Below are positions 26,590-34,659 of a stretch of 64,000 nt of DNA, piece by piece; the stretch's first letter is position 1, and every line of letters starts with the position of its first letter. The position numbers and the translations under genes are program-made. The notes below the pieces were generated by a model, which saw only the letters and a program-made list of their open reading frames with translations, made no database searches and was not told the DNA's origin. Source of the DNA: Bombilactobacillus folatiphilus (GTDB taxonomy: Bacteria > Bacillota > Bacilli > Lactobacillales > Lactobacillaceae); the NCBI RefSeq assembly GCF_023380265.1, contig NZ_CP093366.1, positions 1,426,001-1,490,000 on the forward strand. The letters run 5' to 3'.

Positions 26590-27965
26590 TCATCGACTCC
26601 TCGTTTTGCAATTACCTGTTGATACCAATAGTAACTATCCTTAGGATAACGCGCCAAATCTTTCAAGTCTTGCTCCGTCCGATCGACATAAATCAAGCCA
26701 TACCGTTTTCTCATACCTTCATGCACACTCACCAAATCCAGCGCCGACCAAGGCAAATAACCCTTGACGGGCACACCACTTGCCACCGCTTGTTGAATAC
26801 TTTGCAGATGTTGTTTGAGATAATCAATCCGATAAGGATCATGTACCTGATGATCCGCCGTTAACTCATCATAAGCACCTAAACCATTTTCCGTAATATA
26901 AATTGGCAATTGATAGCGATCATTAATCACTTCCAGCGTCGTCTGCAAACCGAGCGGATCAATTGTCCAATTAAAATCATTTTTTTGTAAATAAGGATTC
27001 GTTAAGCCTTTATAAAAACCTTTTTCATAGACATCTTCTGATTGCTGATCACTAACGCCACTCAAACGATCTTGATCTTGCTTGGGATACTCTACTGTCA
27101 CGCTCGTATAATAATTAATGCCCAAAAAATCTGGAAAATTAGTCGTTACCAATTCCTGATCTTCTGGCAAAATTTGCAGATCAATGCCCGTTTGGCGTAA
27201 ATAATTTTGAAACAATGGATTTAATCGACCTTGCACCGAAAAATCCAAATAAGCCCAATTACGTACCGCATTAAAATATTCCGCCGCCCGAATATCTTGG
27301 GGCGCAGCACTGCCTGGATAAACATACGAAATATTGGGTACGGGACCAATTTGGGCTTGTGGCAACAATTGATGACACAATGCAAACGCCTTTTTCTCTG
27401 CAATCATCAAATGATAAAAGGCCTGATAACGCTCTTGATGGGTGTAAGTAAAGCCCAGAATTTTTTGATCCGCTAACAACATAATATTGGGTTCATTGAT
27501 CGTCAGCCAATATTTAACTTGGTCACCAAAATTTTCAAACAAAACGCGCGCGTATCGTGCATAAGCATCCACTGTTTGGCGCTGCGTCCAACCACCTTGA
27601 TCTTGCAAATTTTGTGGCAAATCAAAATGGTACATCGTCACCATCGGTTCAATCTTATAAGCGTGCATCGTAGCAAACACATCACGATAATGTGCGATGG
27701 CGCTAGGATTCGTCGCACCCACCCCTGCAGGAATAATCCGTGTCCACGGCAGCGAAATCCGCAAAGCTTTAATCCCTAGACCGGCTAATAATTTAATATC
27801 CTCTCGATAGCGATGATAATGGTCAGATGCCACCGTAAAATCGGCAATTTGGTCATCACGTACACGACAATCTTGCACTGAGGGCGACTTACCATCTTCC
27901 GTAGCCGCACCTTCCGTTTGATGGGCAGACAAGGAAGCACCCCAACAAAAATCTTTAGCTAACAT
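26586..27965 (-). CDS. 6-phospho-beta-glucosidase, glycoside hydrolase family 1
   Basis: 459-residue GH1 enzyme that splits phosphorylated beta-glucosides after PTS uptake. The acid/base glutamate is in YWLTINEPN and the nucleophile glutamate in PIYITENGLG. The C-terminal SALDLVSVHEGMRKRYGLIYVD contains the region that contacts the 6-phosphate in this subfamily (given as positions near residue 420). The ATG at 27965 follows GAAGGAG; an upstream frame start at 27986 is weaker. First gene of a two-gene operon with its EIIC. Confidence 0.93.
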   Translation of the reverse strand: MLAKDFCWGASLSAHQTEGAATEDGKSPSVQDCRVRDDQIADFTVASDHYHRYREDIKLLAGLGIKALRISLPWTRIIPAGVGATNPSAIAHYRDVFATMHAYKIEPMVTMYHFDLPQNLQDQGGWTQRQTVDAYARYARVLFENFGDQVKYWLTINEPNIMLLADQKILGFTYTHQERYQAFYHLMIAEKKAFALCHQLLPQAQIGPVPNISYVYPGSAAPQDIRAAEYFNAVRNWAYLDFSVQGRLNPLFQNYLRQTGIDLQILPEDQELVTTNFPDFLGINYYTSVTVEYPKQDQDRLSGVSDQQSEDVYEKGFYKGLTNPYLQKNDFNWTIDPLGLQTTLEVINDRYQLPIYITENGLGAYDELTADHQVHDPYRIDYLKQHLQSIQQAVASGVPVKGYLPWSALDLVSVHEGMRKRYGLIYVDRTEQDLKDLARYPKDSYYWYQQVIAKRGVDE

Positions 27966-27999
27966 ATTTACTCCTTCAATTCGCAACTTTCATGATGAC

Positions 28000-28028
28000 A
28001 GTATGAAAGCCTATTCATAATTTGTCAA
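28000..28028 (-). promoter_or_regulatory. promoter of the beta-glucoside operon
   Basis: On the minus strand a perfect -35 TTGACA, 17 bp, then CATACT. Transcription would start about 30 bp before the gene. There is no room for a LicT-type antiterminator leader, and I see no cre site nearby. Confidence 0.7.
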
Positions 28029-28212
28029 TAAATATTCCATAAACAAGATATTTTAACTCAAATAGTTTATCATGTTAATTAATTTTGCAATAAATTTATG
28101 TAATGATAATTTTTTCAAGTTCGATTAATTAAAAAGTTAGACTTTTCGTGAACAAATAAATTAAAAATATTATATCTATTGTACAAAAGATGAACCCGTG
28201 TTACTATGCACT

Positions 28213-28424
28213 TGGAAGAAGTAAGCCCTTTTGGTCAACCCTATTACAGCCTTAAGGGTTTTCTTCTTTCATGACAATTAAACAGATAAATGATGAGCAA
28301 ATAATTAGCAATTAAAAACCAAATGAGTTAAGTTGAAATTGTACTAGTTTTCCCCCTCATAATTAAAGTTCGTGTTCCAAACGATAAGTCCTAAGACTTT
28401 CAATCAGAGTTTGGGGACTTTTTT
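28213..28424 (+). ncRNA. candidate small RNA in a gene-free stretch
   Basis: In the 517-bp gap after the beta-glucoside operon, TTGTAC (28179) and TACTAT (28202-28207), 17 bp apart, form a promoter. A hairpin (AGAAGTAAGCCCTT with AAGGGTTTTCTTCT) lies at about 28218-28270. The unit ends in AAGTCC (28386) pairing with GGACTT (28415) followed by Ts; AAGTC-CTAA-GACTT and CCAAAC/GTTTGG are competing pairings. No convincing open frame. Identity unknown. Confidence 0.35.
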
Positions 28425-28438
28425 ACTGTTAGGAATAC

Positions 28439-28468
28439 AAAAAAGTAATACCTCAAATCAGATATTAC
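28439..28468 (-). terminator. intrinsic terminator of the Panacea-associated pair
   Basis: On the minus strand GTAATATCTGATTTGAGGTATTAC forms a hairpin (arms at 28463-28468 and 28445-28450 extended inward), followed by six Ts, about 15 bp past the stop of the membrane-protein gene. Confidence 0.7.
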
Positions 28469-28482
28469 CTCACGATCTTTTC

Positions 28483-29286
28483 TTAACAAAAAATAATAAT
28501 CGCAGTCCCGGCTAAAAACATTATGCCTAAGATCCCCAAAATAATCTGAGTCAATTTTGGTGAAGGTGAATATTTGTCAGTCGAGAATGTTAGCTTCGAT
28601 ATTCCATAGAACAATACAATAATAATTCCATACAAAATCAGACCAAAAACGGCGCCCGTAGCCAAAACAAAGCCATAAGTTTTACTTGTTGCTGACGCAA
28701 TATTCAACTTACTGAATAAAGCAGTAAAAGTTTGCATGCCACCAAAAACCGCAAATGTAATAGCGGTAAAAATTCCTAAAATAGTAATAAAATCAGCATA
28801 TAATTTGTTTTTCATATTATCTATATTGTTATTTAACTTATTAACACTATCTTCTAAATCTTCTTTTCGCTTATTTAGCTCTTTGGTTAAATCGTTATAT
28901 TCTACTTCATTTACTATGGCCATTCTGATATCGTAATTCATATTTTTACATAAAGATTCAATACTAGCTTTGTAAATATTTCTAGTATCCTCATCTTTAA
29001 TTTGTTTTTCAAAACTAGTTTTTAAACGACTATTTACCGTCCCAATATTATTTGATGCTCTTAAAAGTAAATTATCAATAACTTTATTTCTTTGATTATT
29101 GTCATTATGGACAGACAACTTAGAAATAATCTCTTCAGTCAACGAATTAGATATTTCAATATAGGATAATCTCTTTACATCTCGCCGATTTAGTTCTAAA
29201 AAATATTGAATTAATTTTTTTGAATTTTCATCACCAATATCTTGAGTTAATATGAGATCACAAATTTCTCTGTCTAAATTGGCCAT
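28483..29286 (-). CDS. membrane protein paired with a Panacea antitoxin, candidate toxin
   Basis: 267 residues. Residues 1-125 are soluble and helical; about 125-160 form a coiled-coil-like stretch (NKRKEDLEDSVNKLNNNIDN); then three hydrophobic helices at about 165-190, 205-230 and 245-267 end the protein. No enzymatic motif is visible. It starts 18 bp after the Panacea-domain gene on the same strand and shares its terminator. In panTA systems the gene beside panA encodes the toxin, and some validated toxins act at the membrane. I infer that role here; the family is not one I recognise. Confidence 0.5.
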   Translation of the reverse strand: MANLDREICDLILTQDIGDENSKKLIQYFLELNRRDVKRLSYIEISNSLTEEIISKLSVHNDNNQRNKVIDNLLLRASNNIGTVNSRLKTSFEKQIKDEDTRNIYKASIESLCKNMNYDIRMAIVNEVEYNDLTKELNKRKEDLEDSVNKLNNNIDNMKNKLYADFITILGIFTAITFAVFGGMQTFTALFSKLNIASATSKTYGFVLATGAVFGLILYGIIIVLFYGISKLTFSTDKYSPSPKLTQIILGILGIMFLAGTAIIIFC

Positions 29287-29304
29287 TATTATATATTCCT
29301 ATAT

Positions 29305-29841
29305 TTAGTTAATTTTTGAATTATCTATAATACTCTGGAGCCAGCTATCATTTTTATAATAATCATACGTTAAATAATCATCATATGATTCATTGTAATC
29401 CTTTTCTTTCCACTGATCTTCCATATGCGAGTAGCCCACTAACTTATAAGCTGGATACTTGAGAAGCTCCTTAATGTAAGTATCAATAAACTTCTCATCA
29501 TCTCTATGCTTAACGTGAAAATCACTTGCATCAAATTTCTTTGAAAAAAATTTAAAATCTTCTTCTTTATCATCCCAAGCCAATGTACCATGATCTTGTG
29601 GTTTCTCGATATCCATCCCACCATTATTCGAATATTCATGATAAACAGAACTAATAACGGGACCAAAAGGCCACCGTTGAAAACGCGCATCGTCAATCAA
29701 TGGTTGATCTACACCATTTTCAACTAAATGGATAACATTTAAATAATACATAATCTTTTGTAACTGGAGATTAGATACAGGAGTGCTTAATTTTTTAGCT
29801 TTTGTAATTATATAATCTGCCACATCCATTGCTTTTGCCAT
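29305..29841 (-). CDS. Panacea-domain (PanA, formerly DUF4065/SocA-like) antitoxin
   Basis: 178 residues. The N-terminal MDVADYIITKAKKL, then SNLQLQKIMYYLNVIHL and RFQRWPFGPVISSVYHEY are the hallmarks of the Panacea domain, a fold that neutralises many unrelated toxins. The ATG at 29841 follows AAGGGAGG; the upstream frame start has no ribosome site. It comes first in a two-gene unit with the membrane protein. Most panA genes lie next to a toxin gene, which makes the partner's identity the key question. Confidence 0.8.
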   Translation of the reverse strand: MAKAMDVADYIITKAKKLSTPVSNLQLQKIMYYLNVIHLVENGVDQPLIDDARFQRWPFGPVISSVYHEYSNNGGMDIEKPQDHGTLAWDDKEEDFKFFSKKFDASDFHVKHRDDEKFIDTYIKELLKYPAYKLVGYSHMEDQWKEKDYNESYDDYLTYDYYKNDSWLQSIIDNSKIN

Positions 29842-30282
29842 GTCAATTCCTCCCTTGTCCAATAATCCAATATAACATAATAATCTTAAGATGTATTCCA
29901 GCTTACAAAATTCACAACCAAAATAGCTTACAACTTAGCTTACCTTATCAAGTTCAGTTTAATACAAGCGTCGAGTCCAGAACTAATATTGTGCTTGATT
30001 TCATTTGTTTCATCAGCGTCTATCTTTAATTACGTCAAACAGAACTTCGAATTTTTAAAAAAGCAATTTTTTATTAAATTAATCAAAGGTTGTAGCAATG
30101 ATGGTATCTTGTCTAAGCAAGCAACAATTTAAAAAAAGTGAAGGAAACATATTTCCATTTATCAGGATTATCAACAACTACCCGACCTAAAGCTTGCGGA
30201 TCAAATCAGGTCCTCCTTTTTATTACAAAAAGAAGTATATTATAAGAAGAAAAAATTGAATAATCTAAGATAAGGAGAAAGC
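29842..30282. other. intergenic region between panA-like and lysR-like genes
   Basis: 441 bp, AT-rich. On the minus strand TTGTAA-N17-GATTAT (near 29880-29910) could drive the toxin-antitoxin pair. On the plus side a small GGAAA-CATA-TTTCC hairpin lies near 30143 and a GACCT/AGGTC pairing near 30183-30210, in the leader of the LysR gene. A GTG-initiated 35-codon frame at about 30139 has no ribosome site. Nothing firmer is visible. Confidence 0.3.
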
Positions 30283-31020
30283 ATGAACTTTAACGACTTA
30301 GAAATCTATCAAATGATTTTTGAAACCAAGTCCATCAACCAAGCCGCCAACAAATTACAATACACGCAATCGAATTTAAGCGCCCGGCTCCAACAACTAG
30401 AGCAAGAATTAGACACGAATCTTTTCATCAGAACCAACAACGGTGTTTCACCAACTGCTAACGGTCAATTGCTGTATCAATTTGCTAAACAAACTTTAGA
30501 TCAATTTCAACAATTAAAGTCTGCCATGATTACAACCAAACCACGTCTTTTAATCTCTGAACTACTATTGAATTACTTAATCATGACCCAAAAAGAGTTC
30601 GATGTGAATCATTACGAAATTACGATTAAAGAAACATGCGAATTCCAGCAAGCCTTAGCTCAAACCATTTACCAACACGTCGCTACATTTAATCCCATTA
30701 AATTCAAAGGTTATGACTTAATGTCTGAAGCTAGTATTGAAACTTGCTGGATAGCAGGCGCGAACACTCAGTTGGCAGCTTCGCTACCCATTGCCGTTAA
30801 TCATGATACCCAATGTCCCCTGCGCAAGCTAACTTTAGATTTATTATCTGAGACAACCAATGTCATCGAAATTGATTCGTTGGAAAATATTTTACAACTA
30901 GTTAAACAAGAAAAAGTCAGTGCTATGTTACCAACTTATCTACTGACTGATTCAAAACTCGTGGCTTGTGATTCCAGACGTTGGCAAATTAAATATTATC
31001 ACTATCAATACCATTATTAA
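30283..31020 (+). CDS. LysR-family regulator, short
   Basis: 245 residues, shorter than the usual 290-300. The N-terminal winged helix is complete: FNDLEIYQMIFETKSINQAA, then YTQSNLSARLQQLEQELDTNLF and the NNGVSPTANGQ wing. The effector-binding half is reduced and weakly conserved. TAAGGAGA precedes the ATG. It converges with the ABC exporter genes at 31023. The target is not evident; the Panacea pair and the ABC genes are its neighbours. Confidence 0.8.
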   Translation: MNFNDLEIYQMIFETKSINQAANKLQYTQSNLSARLQQLEQELDTNLFIRTNNGVSPTANGQLLYQFAKQTLDQFQQLKSAMITTKPRLLISELLLNYLIMTQKEFDVNHYEITIKETCEFQQALAQTIYQHVATFNPIKFKGYDLMSEASIETCWIAGANTQLAASLPIAVNHDTQCPLRKLTLDLLSETTNVIEIDSLENILQLVKQEKVSAMLPTYLLTDSKLVACDSRRWQIKYYHYQYHY

Positions 31021-31022
31021 TT

Positions 31023-33272
31023 CTATTCCGACCCCTTCAAAGCTTGTACCATGTCAACTTTTTTCAAGCGTTGACTAACAAAAAAGGTCGTCGATAACGA
31101 GCATAGCCAAACAAATGCAGAGGAAATAACAATGGTCCAAACATTAATATACGGCGTATATTCCAAGTTAATCGTGGAGAATGTTTTAACATATTGACCC
31201 AAGAACCAGATTCCCGCCGGAATACCAAATAGCCAACCAACGAAAGTAGTTATCACATTTTCAATAAAAACTAGATTTCTCAATTCTGGTTTATGGATTC
31301 CCAAAACGCGCAAAGTGGCGTAATCTTGTAATCTTTCCACAAAACTAAGTGAACCTAAATTATACAAAACGATCACAATCAGTAACACACCAAAGACAAT
31401 AATTAATAGGAAAATACTCATCAAGTTATTCACAAAATTATAAGCATTCTTTTTTTGTTCTTTAATGGAAATTGTGGAACTAACATCACGCTTGTGATAG
31501 TGATAATTGGGACCAACTAATAGCGTTGTTGGAGCAGACAAACCACCCGCTTGTTCCCAAGTGTGTTTGGTTAAATAGGCTCCTTGATTCGTTTCACTTA
31601 AAAGAATACCCCTAACCTTAAATTGATACTGTTGATTGCTGCCAAAAGTCCGAACTTTTAATCGATCACCTTTCTTAATATGAGCAGACTGAGCAAAACC
31701 ATGTGTTACATAAAGGCCACCATCTTTGATACTTTGATTGTTCTGGGTTTTCATATGCACTTCATGCCCCTTACCAACCACAATCAAAAGGCGGTTAAAG
31801 CCATCATCCGGTGAAAAATGGGCTTGACTAATTTGAACCCATTGTTGTGCATGAGGATGAGCTTGCTGATATTGCTGATAATTATTGACATAAAGACGCT
31901 GATTATAGGTAAAATCTTGATTATACGCCTTGTTGACTAAATGCGTCATAGATTGTGGCATGCCAATCCCTGCAATCATCAACATCGTGCTTCCCGCAAC
32001 ACCAATAATCCCCATCAAAGTTCGTGTCCGATTAATAAAAATGTCTCTGAACGCCCAACGACCTGTATAAGAAAGATGGTTCCAGAGACCTGTCCACTTT
32101 TCTAAAATAATTTTGTGAACTTTGGTTGTTTTGGTTCCTTGCAAGAAAACAGCCGGCAAACCTTTCGTAGCACTTCTTGCCGCCAAAAAAGCGGCCAAAA
32201 CACAAATCAAAGTCACCAATAACACCACGAACAAAGAACTCCAACCATAAGCTAGTGTCCATTGATGGATCGAAAACATTTGCTTTTGCGTACGTAAAAC
32301 AAACCAAGAAATGAATGGTGCTATTAACAAACCAACTAGCGAACCCAAACTACCTACTAAGAGGCCAAAACTAGCATAATGAATCATAATTTTGGCATTA
32401 GAAAAACCTAGCGCTTTTAAAGTCGCAATTTCTTGACCTTGACTTTCAATCAGTCTTTTAATTGTTGTATACATCGCTAGGATCGCCAACAATATAAAAA
32501 TGAATGAAAATAGATATGAAAGATTTTTGATTTCATCCACCCGATCCATTGCATTGGAAACATCGGGTAATGTTGAACGATTATCATACGACATTAAACG
32601 TTGCTGCAAAATTTTTTCCACTTGATGGCGCATTTGAGGATGATATCCCTTAATGGTCAGCACATTTTGAGGTCCGTGATAATTGACTTGTTGAGCCAAT
32701 GTTTGCGGCGAAATATAAGCATAACCATAATTAGAATAATTTGGTGCAATAAATTCACGTGTACCTGTAAAATAAATCCGCTCAGAACTTTGTACAATCC
32801 CACGAATTTTCAGTGAAAAATGTCGTGAAAGATAAGAAATTTGCAGATCATTGCCAACTTTCAAATGATGTGCTTGTGCGTATTCTTGATTAATCCAAAT
32901 ACCATTTTGAGTCGACTGATATTTTTTTCCTGTTACTACATGTAACTTGGTAACCGGTTTTTTGTAGGAATCAATGATTAAATGATGTTTACCCTGTTTA
33001 GTTTGTATCCGTGTTCCACTTTGTGCGTTTGTGATTCCAGATAAATTTTTGACTCTGCGCACATCCGTATCACTAATGGAGCTACTTTGAACCCAATAAT
33101 TGGCTAAATGAGTGTCACTAATATAATGATTTAAACTTGCTTCCAGACCTTTCCAAGAGCCTTGTAGTCCGACAAACACGATAATTGATAACAACGCCAT
33201 CAAAAAAACAGAAAAAAATTGCGTCCAATTTTGTTTGACTTCGCGAATAAGCTTTTGATTTAAATATTTCAT
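31023..33272 (-). CDS. ABC transporter permease with two FtsX domains
   Basis: 749 residues. Layout: an N-terminal helix, a MacB-like extracellular domain (about 40-240), three helices (about 255-370), a further helix near 415, a second extracellular domain (about 440-615), and three C-terminal helices. RLIESQGQEIATLKALGFSNAKI and RLQDYATLRVLGI are the FtsX-type coupling segments in each half. Such exporters move peptides, lipids or antibiotics, or act as mechanotransmission modules. GAAGGAG lies upstream of the ATG. Cotranscribed with its ATPase, 4 bp apart, under MarR-type control. Confidence 0.9.
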   Translation of the reverse strand: MKYLNQKLIREVKQNWTQFFSVFLMALLSIIVFVGLQGSWKGLEASLNHYISDTHLANYWVQSSSISDTDVRRVKNLSGITNAQSGTRIQTKQGKHHLIIDSYKKPVTKLHVVTGKKYQSTQNGIWINQEYAQAHHLKVGNDLQISYLSRHFSLKIRGIVQSSERIYFTGTREFIAPNYSNYGYAYISPQTLAQQVNYHGPQNVLTIKGYHPQMRHQVEKILQQRLMSYDNRSTLPDVSNAMDRVDEIKNLSYLFSFIFILLAILAMYTTIKRLIESQGQEIATLKALGFSNAKIMIHYASFGLLVGSLGSLVGLLIAPFISWFVLRTQKQMFSIHQWTLAYGWSSLFVVLLVTLICVLAAFLAARSATKGLPAVFLQGTKTTKVHKIILEKWTGLWNHLSYTGRWAFRDIFINRTRTLMGIIGVAGSTMLMIAGIGMPQSMTHLVNKAYNQDFTYNQRLYVNNYQQYQQAHPHAQQWVQISQAHFSPDDGFNRLLIVVGKGHEVHMKTQNNQSIKDGGLYVTHGFAQSAHIKKGDRLKVRTFGSNQQYQFKVRGILLSETNQGAYLTKHTWEQAGGLSAPTTLLVGPNYHYHKRDVSSTISIKEQKKNAYNFVNNLMSIFLLIIVFGVLLIVIVLYNLGSLSFVERLQDYATLRVLGIHKPELRNLVFIENVITTFVGWLFGIPAGIWFLGQYVKTFSTINLEYTPYINVWTIVISSAFVWLCSLSTTFFVSQRLKKVDMVQALKGSE

Positions 33273-33276
33273 CTCC

Positions 33277-33966
33277 TTATGCTCCTTCGATAACTACCGG
33301 ATTATCATTTTGCGAGATAGATTCCACCTGACCGTCTCTGAGTCGAATCACTTGATCACCATATTGCTCAAAATCAGGATTATGTGTCACCACAACGACC
33401 GCTGTGTCAGTAGTTTTAGCAACATCTTGTAGAATTTTCATAATTTTCAAACTGGTCCTGGAATCTAACGCTCCCGTAGGTTCATCACATAACAACAACT
33501 GTGGTTGTTTTGCTAACGCTCGAGCGATAGAAACGCGTTGCATTTCCCCACCAGACATTTGATTAGGAAAGTTATCTAACCTTTGCTCCAAACCAACTTG
33601 TTTTAAATATTTTAATGAGTTGGCATCGTTTTTCGTCAGTTGAGCTGCAATCGCAACATTTTCCAAAGCTGTCAGGCTAGGGATCAAATTATAAAATTGG
33701 AAGACAAAGCCAACTAAATTGCGTCGATAATTAGTCAATTCATGATCATTTAATGCTGCAACATTTTGTTCATTAAATTGAACTGTTCCACGTGTAGGTC
33801 GATCCATGCCCCCCAGAATATTTAGTAAGGTACTTTTTCCCGAACCAGATGGTCCTAAAATAATTGTCAGCTTCTGTGTTTCAATTTGAAAATTAATATC
33901 ATGCAACGCTTTAATTGTCTGATCGCCAACCGAATAGTCTTTATCTATTTGTTTAAATTCAATCAT
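33277..33966 (-). CDS. ABC transporter ATP-binding protein (LolD/MacB type)
   Basis: 229 residues. Walker [10 protein letters not shown], the Q-loop in [17 protein letters not shown], signature MSGGEMQR, Walker [13 protein letters not shown] and H-loop VTHNPD are all present and typical of ATPases that partner FtsX permeases. The ATG at 33966 follows GAGGAGG. First gene of a two-gene operon. Confidence 0.93.
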   Translation of the reverse strand: MIEFKQIDKDYSVGDQTIKALHDINFQIETQKLTIILGPSGSGKSTLLNILGGMDRPTRGTVQFNEQNVAALNDHELTNYRRNLVGFVFQFYNLIPSLTALENVAIAAQLTKNDANSLKYLKQVGLEQRLDNFPNQMSGGEMQRVSIARALAKQPQLLLCDEPTGALDSRTSLKIMKILQDVAKTTDTAVVVVTHNPDFEQYGDQVIRLRDGQVESISQNDNPVVIEGA

Positions 33967-33982
33967 CTTAAAATCCTCCTCA

Positions 33983-34038
33983 ATATACATGATATGTCAT
34001 GTATATTGAATATTAGATTAGTTTCATATTAATGTCAA
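33983..34038 (-). promoter_or_regulatory. promoter and MarR-type operator of the ABC exporter
   Basis: On the minus strand a textbook promoter TTGACA-N17-TAATAT (34038-34010). Overlapping the expected start of transcription and ending just before the ribosome site is a perfect 10-4-10 palindrome, ATATACATGA-TATG-TCATGTATAT (33983-34006). A repressor bound there would block the exporter operon; the divergent MarR protein is the obvious candidate. Confidence 0.75.
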
Positions 34039-34047
34039 TGTTTTTCA

Positions 34048-34076
34048 TTGAACCAAAATTTTGAATCGGTTAAAAT
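34048..34076 (+). promoter_or_regulatory. promoter of the marR-like gene
   Basis: TTGAAC, a 17-bp spacer and TAAAAT, about 25 bp before the start codon of the regulator. It does not overlap the palindrome at 33983-34006, so the regulator may not repress its own promoter through that site. Confidence 0.6.
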
Positions 34077-34107
34077 AATGCATAATAAATTAAGTGAGGT
34101 CACCTTG

Positions 34108-34575
34108 ATGGATGAACAAATTGAGCTTTTGCGTTTCCTACTAAAAAGCTGTGAACGTGAAGGCTTAGCTAACTTCAACAATCTTTTGAAAGAACTAAAG
34201 ATTACTGCCAATCAGGCTGAAGTATTGACTGTCCTAGATACTTATGGTCCCATGTCCATTAAAGATTTGGGGCAGTTATTAATTTGTGAACGTCAATCAC
34301 CAAGTCGTTTAGTTTCCTCCGTCATTAATAAGGGTTTAGCTCAAACTATTCCTTATCAAAAAGATAAGCGTGTTAATTTGGTTCAATTATCATCTGCCGG
34401 TCAACAATTAGTGCCAATCTTACGCCAAAAGAATGCGGAATTTAATGCCAGTATTCAACAAAGAATTCAAAATCCGGAGCAAATTACGGAATTAATCAAG
34501 ATTCTCAGTTCTTATTTAAAAAATACGGAAAGTTATACCAAATTAACTCGCCGTTTTGAAAATTTAGAAAATTAA
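34108..34575 (+). CDS. MarR-family transcriptional regulator
   Basis: 155 residues: a winged-helix DNA-binding core with TANQAEVLTVLDTYGPMSIK, then LLICERQSPSRLVSSVI as recognition helix and KDKRVNLVQLSSAG as the wing, which is the standard MarR layout. The ATG at 34108 follows GTGAGGT; the frame is open further upstream but into the promoter. Divergent from an ABC exporter whose promoter carries a perfect palindrome, so it probably senses a compound exported by that system. Confidence 0.88.
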   Translation: MDEQIELLRFLLKSCEREGLANFNNLLKELKITANQAEVLTVLDTYGPMSIKDLGQLLICERQSPSRLVSSVINKGLAQTIPYQKDKRVNLVQLSSAGQQLVPILRQKNAEFNASIQQRIQNPEQITELIKILSSYLKNTESYTKLTRRFENLEN

Positions 34576-34590
34576 TTCTTTTTTCCACTA

Positions 34591-34637
34591 AAAAAGCACT
34601 CTATCAATAGTATTTTGACTATTAATAAAGTGCTTTT
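34591..34637. terminator. bidirectional intrinsic terminator
   Basis: AAAAGCACT and AGTGCTTTT with an inner AATAGT-ATTTTG-ACTATT hairpin. It serves both the marR-like gene and the convergent adhesin gene. Confidence 0.85.
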
Positions 34638-34659
34638 AGCATTTTAGCCTACTGCTTAG

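Noticed and set aside
30139-30246. 35-codon GTG-initiated frame ahead of the LysR gene
   Set aside because: No ribosome site and no recognisable peptide; it lies in a leader with small hairpins and could not be supported as a gene.
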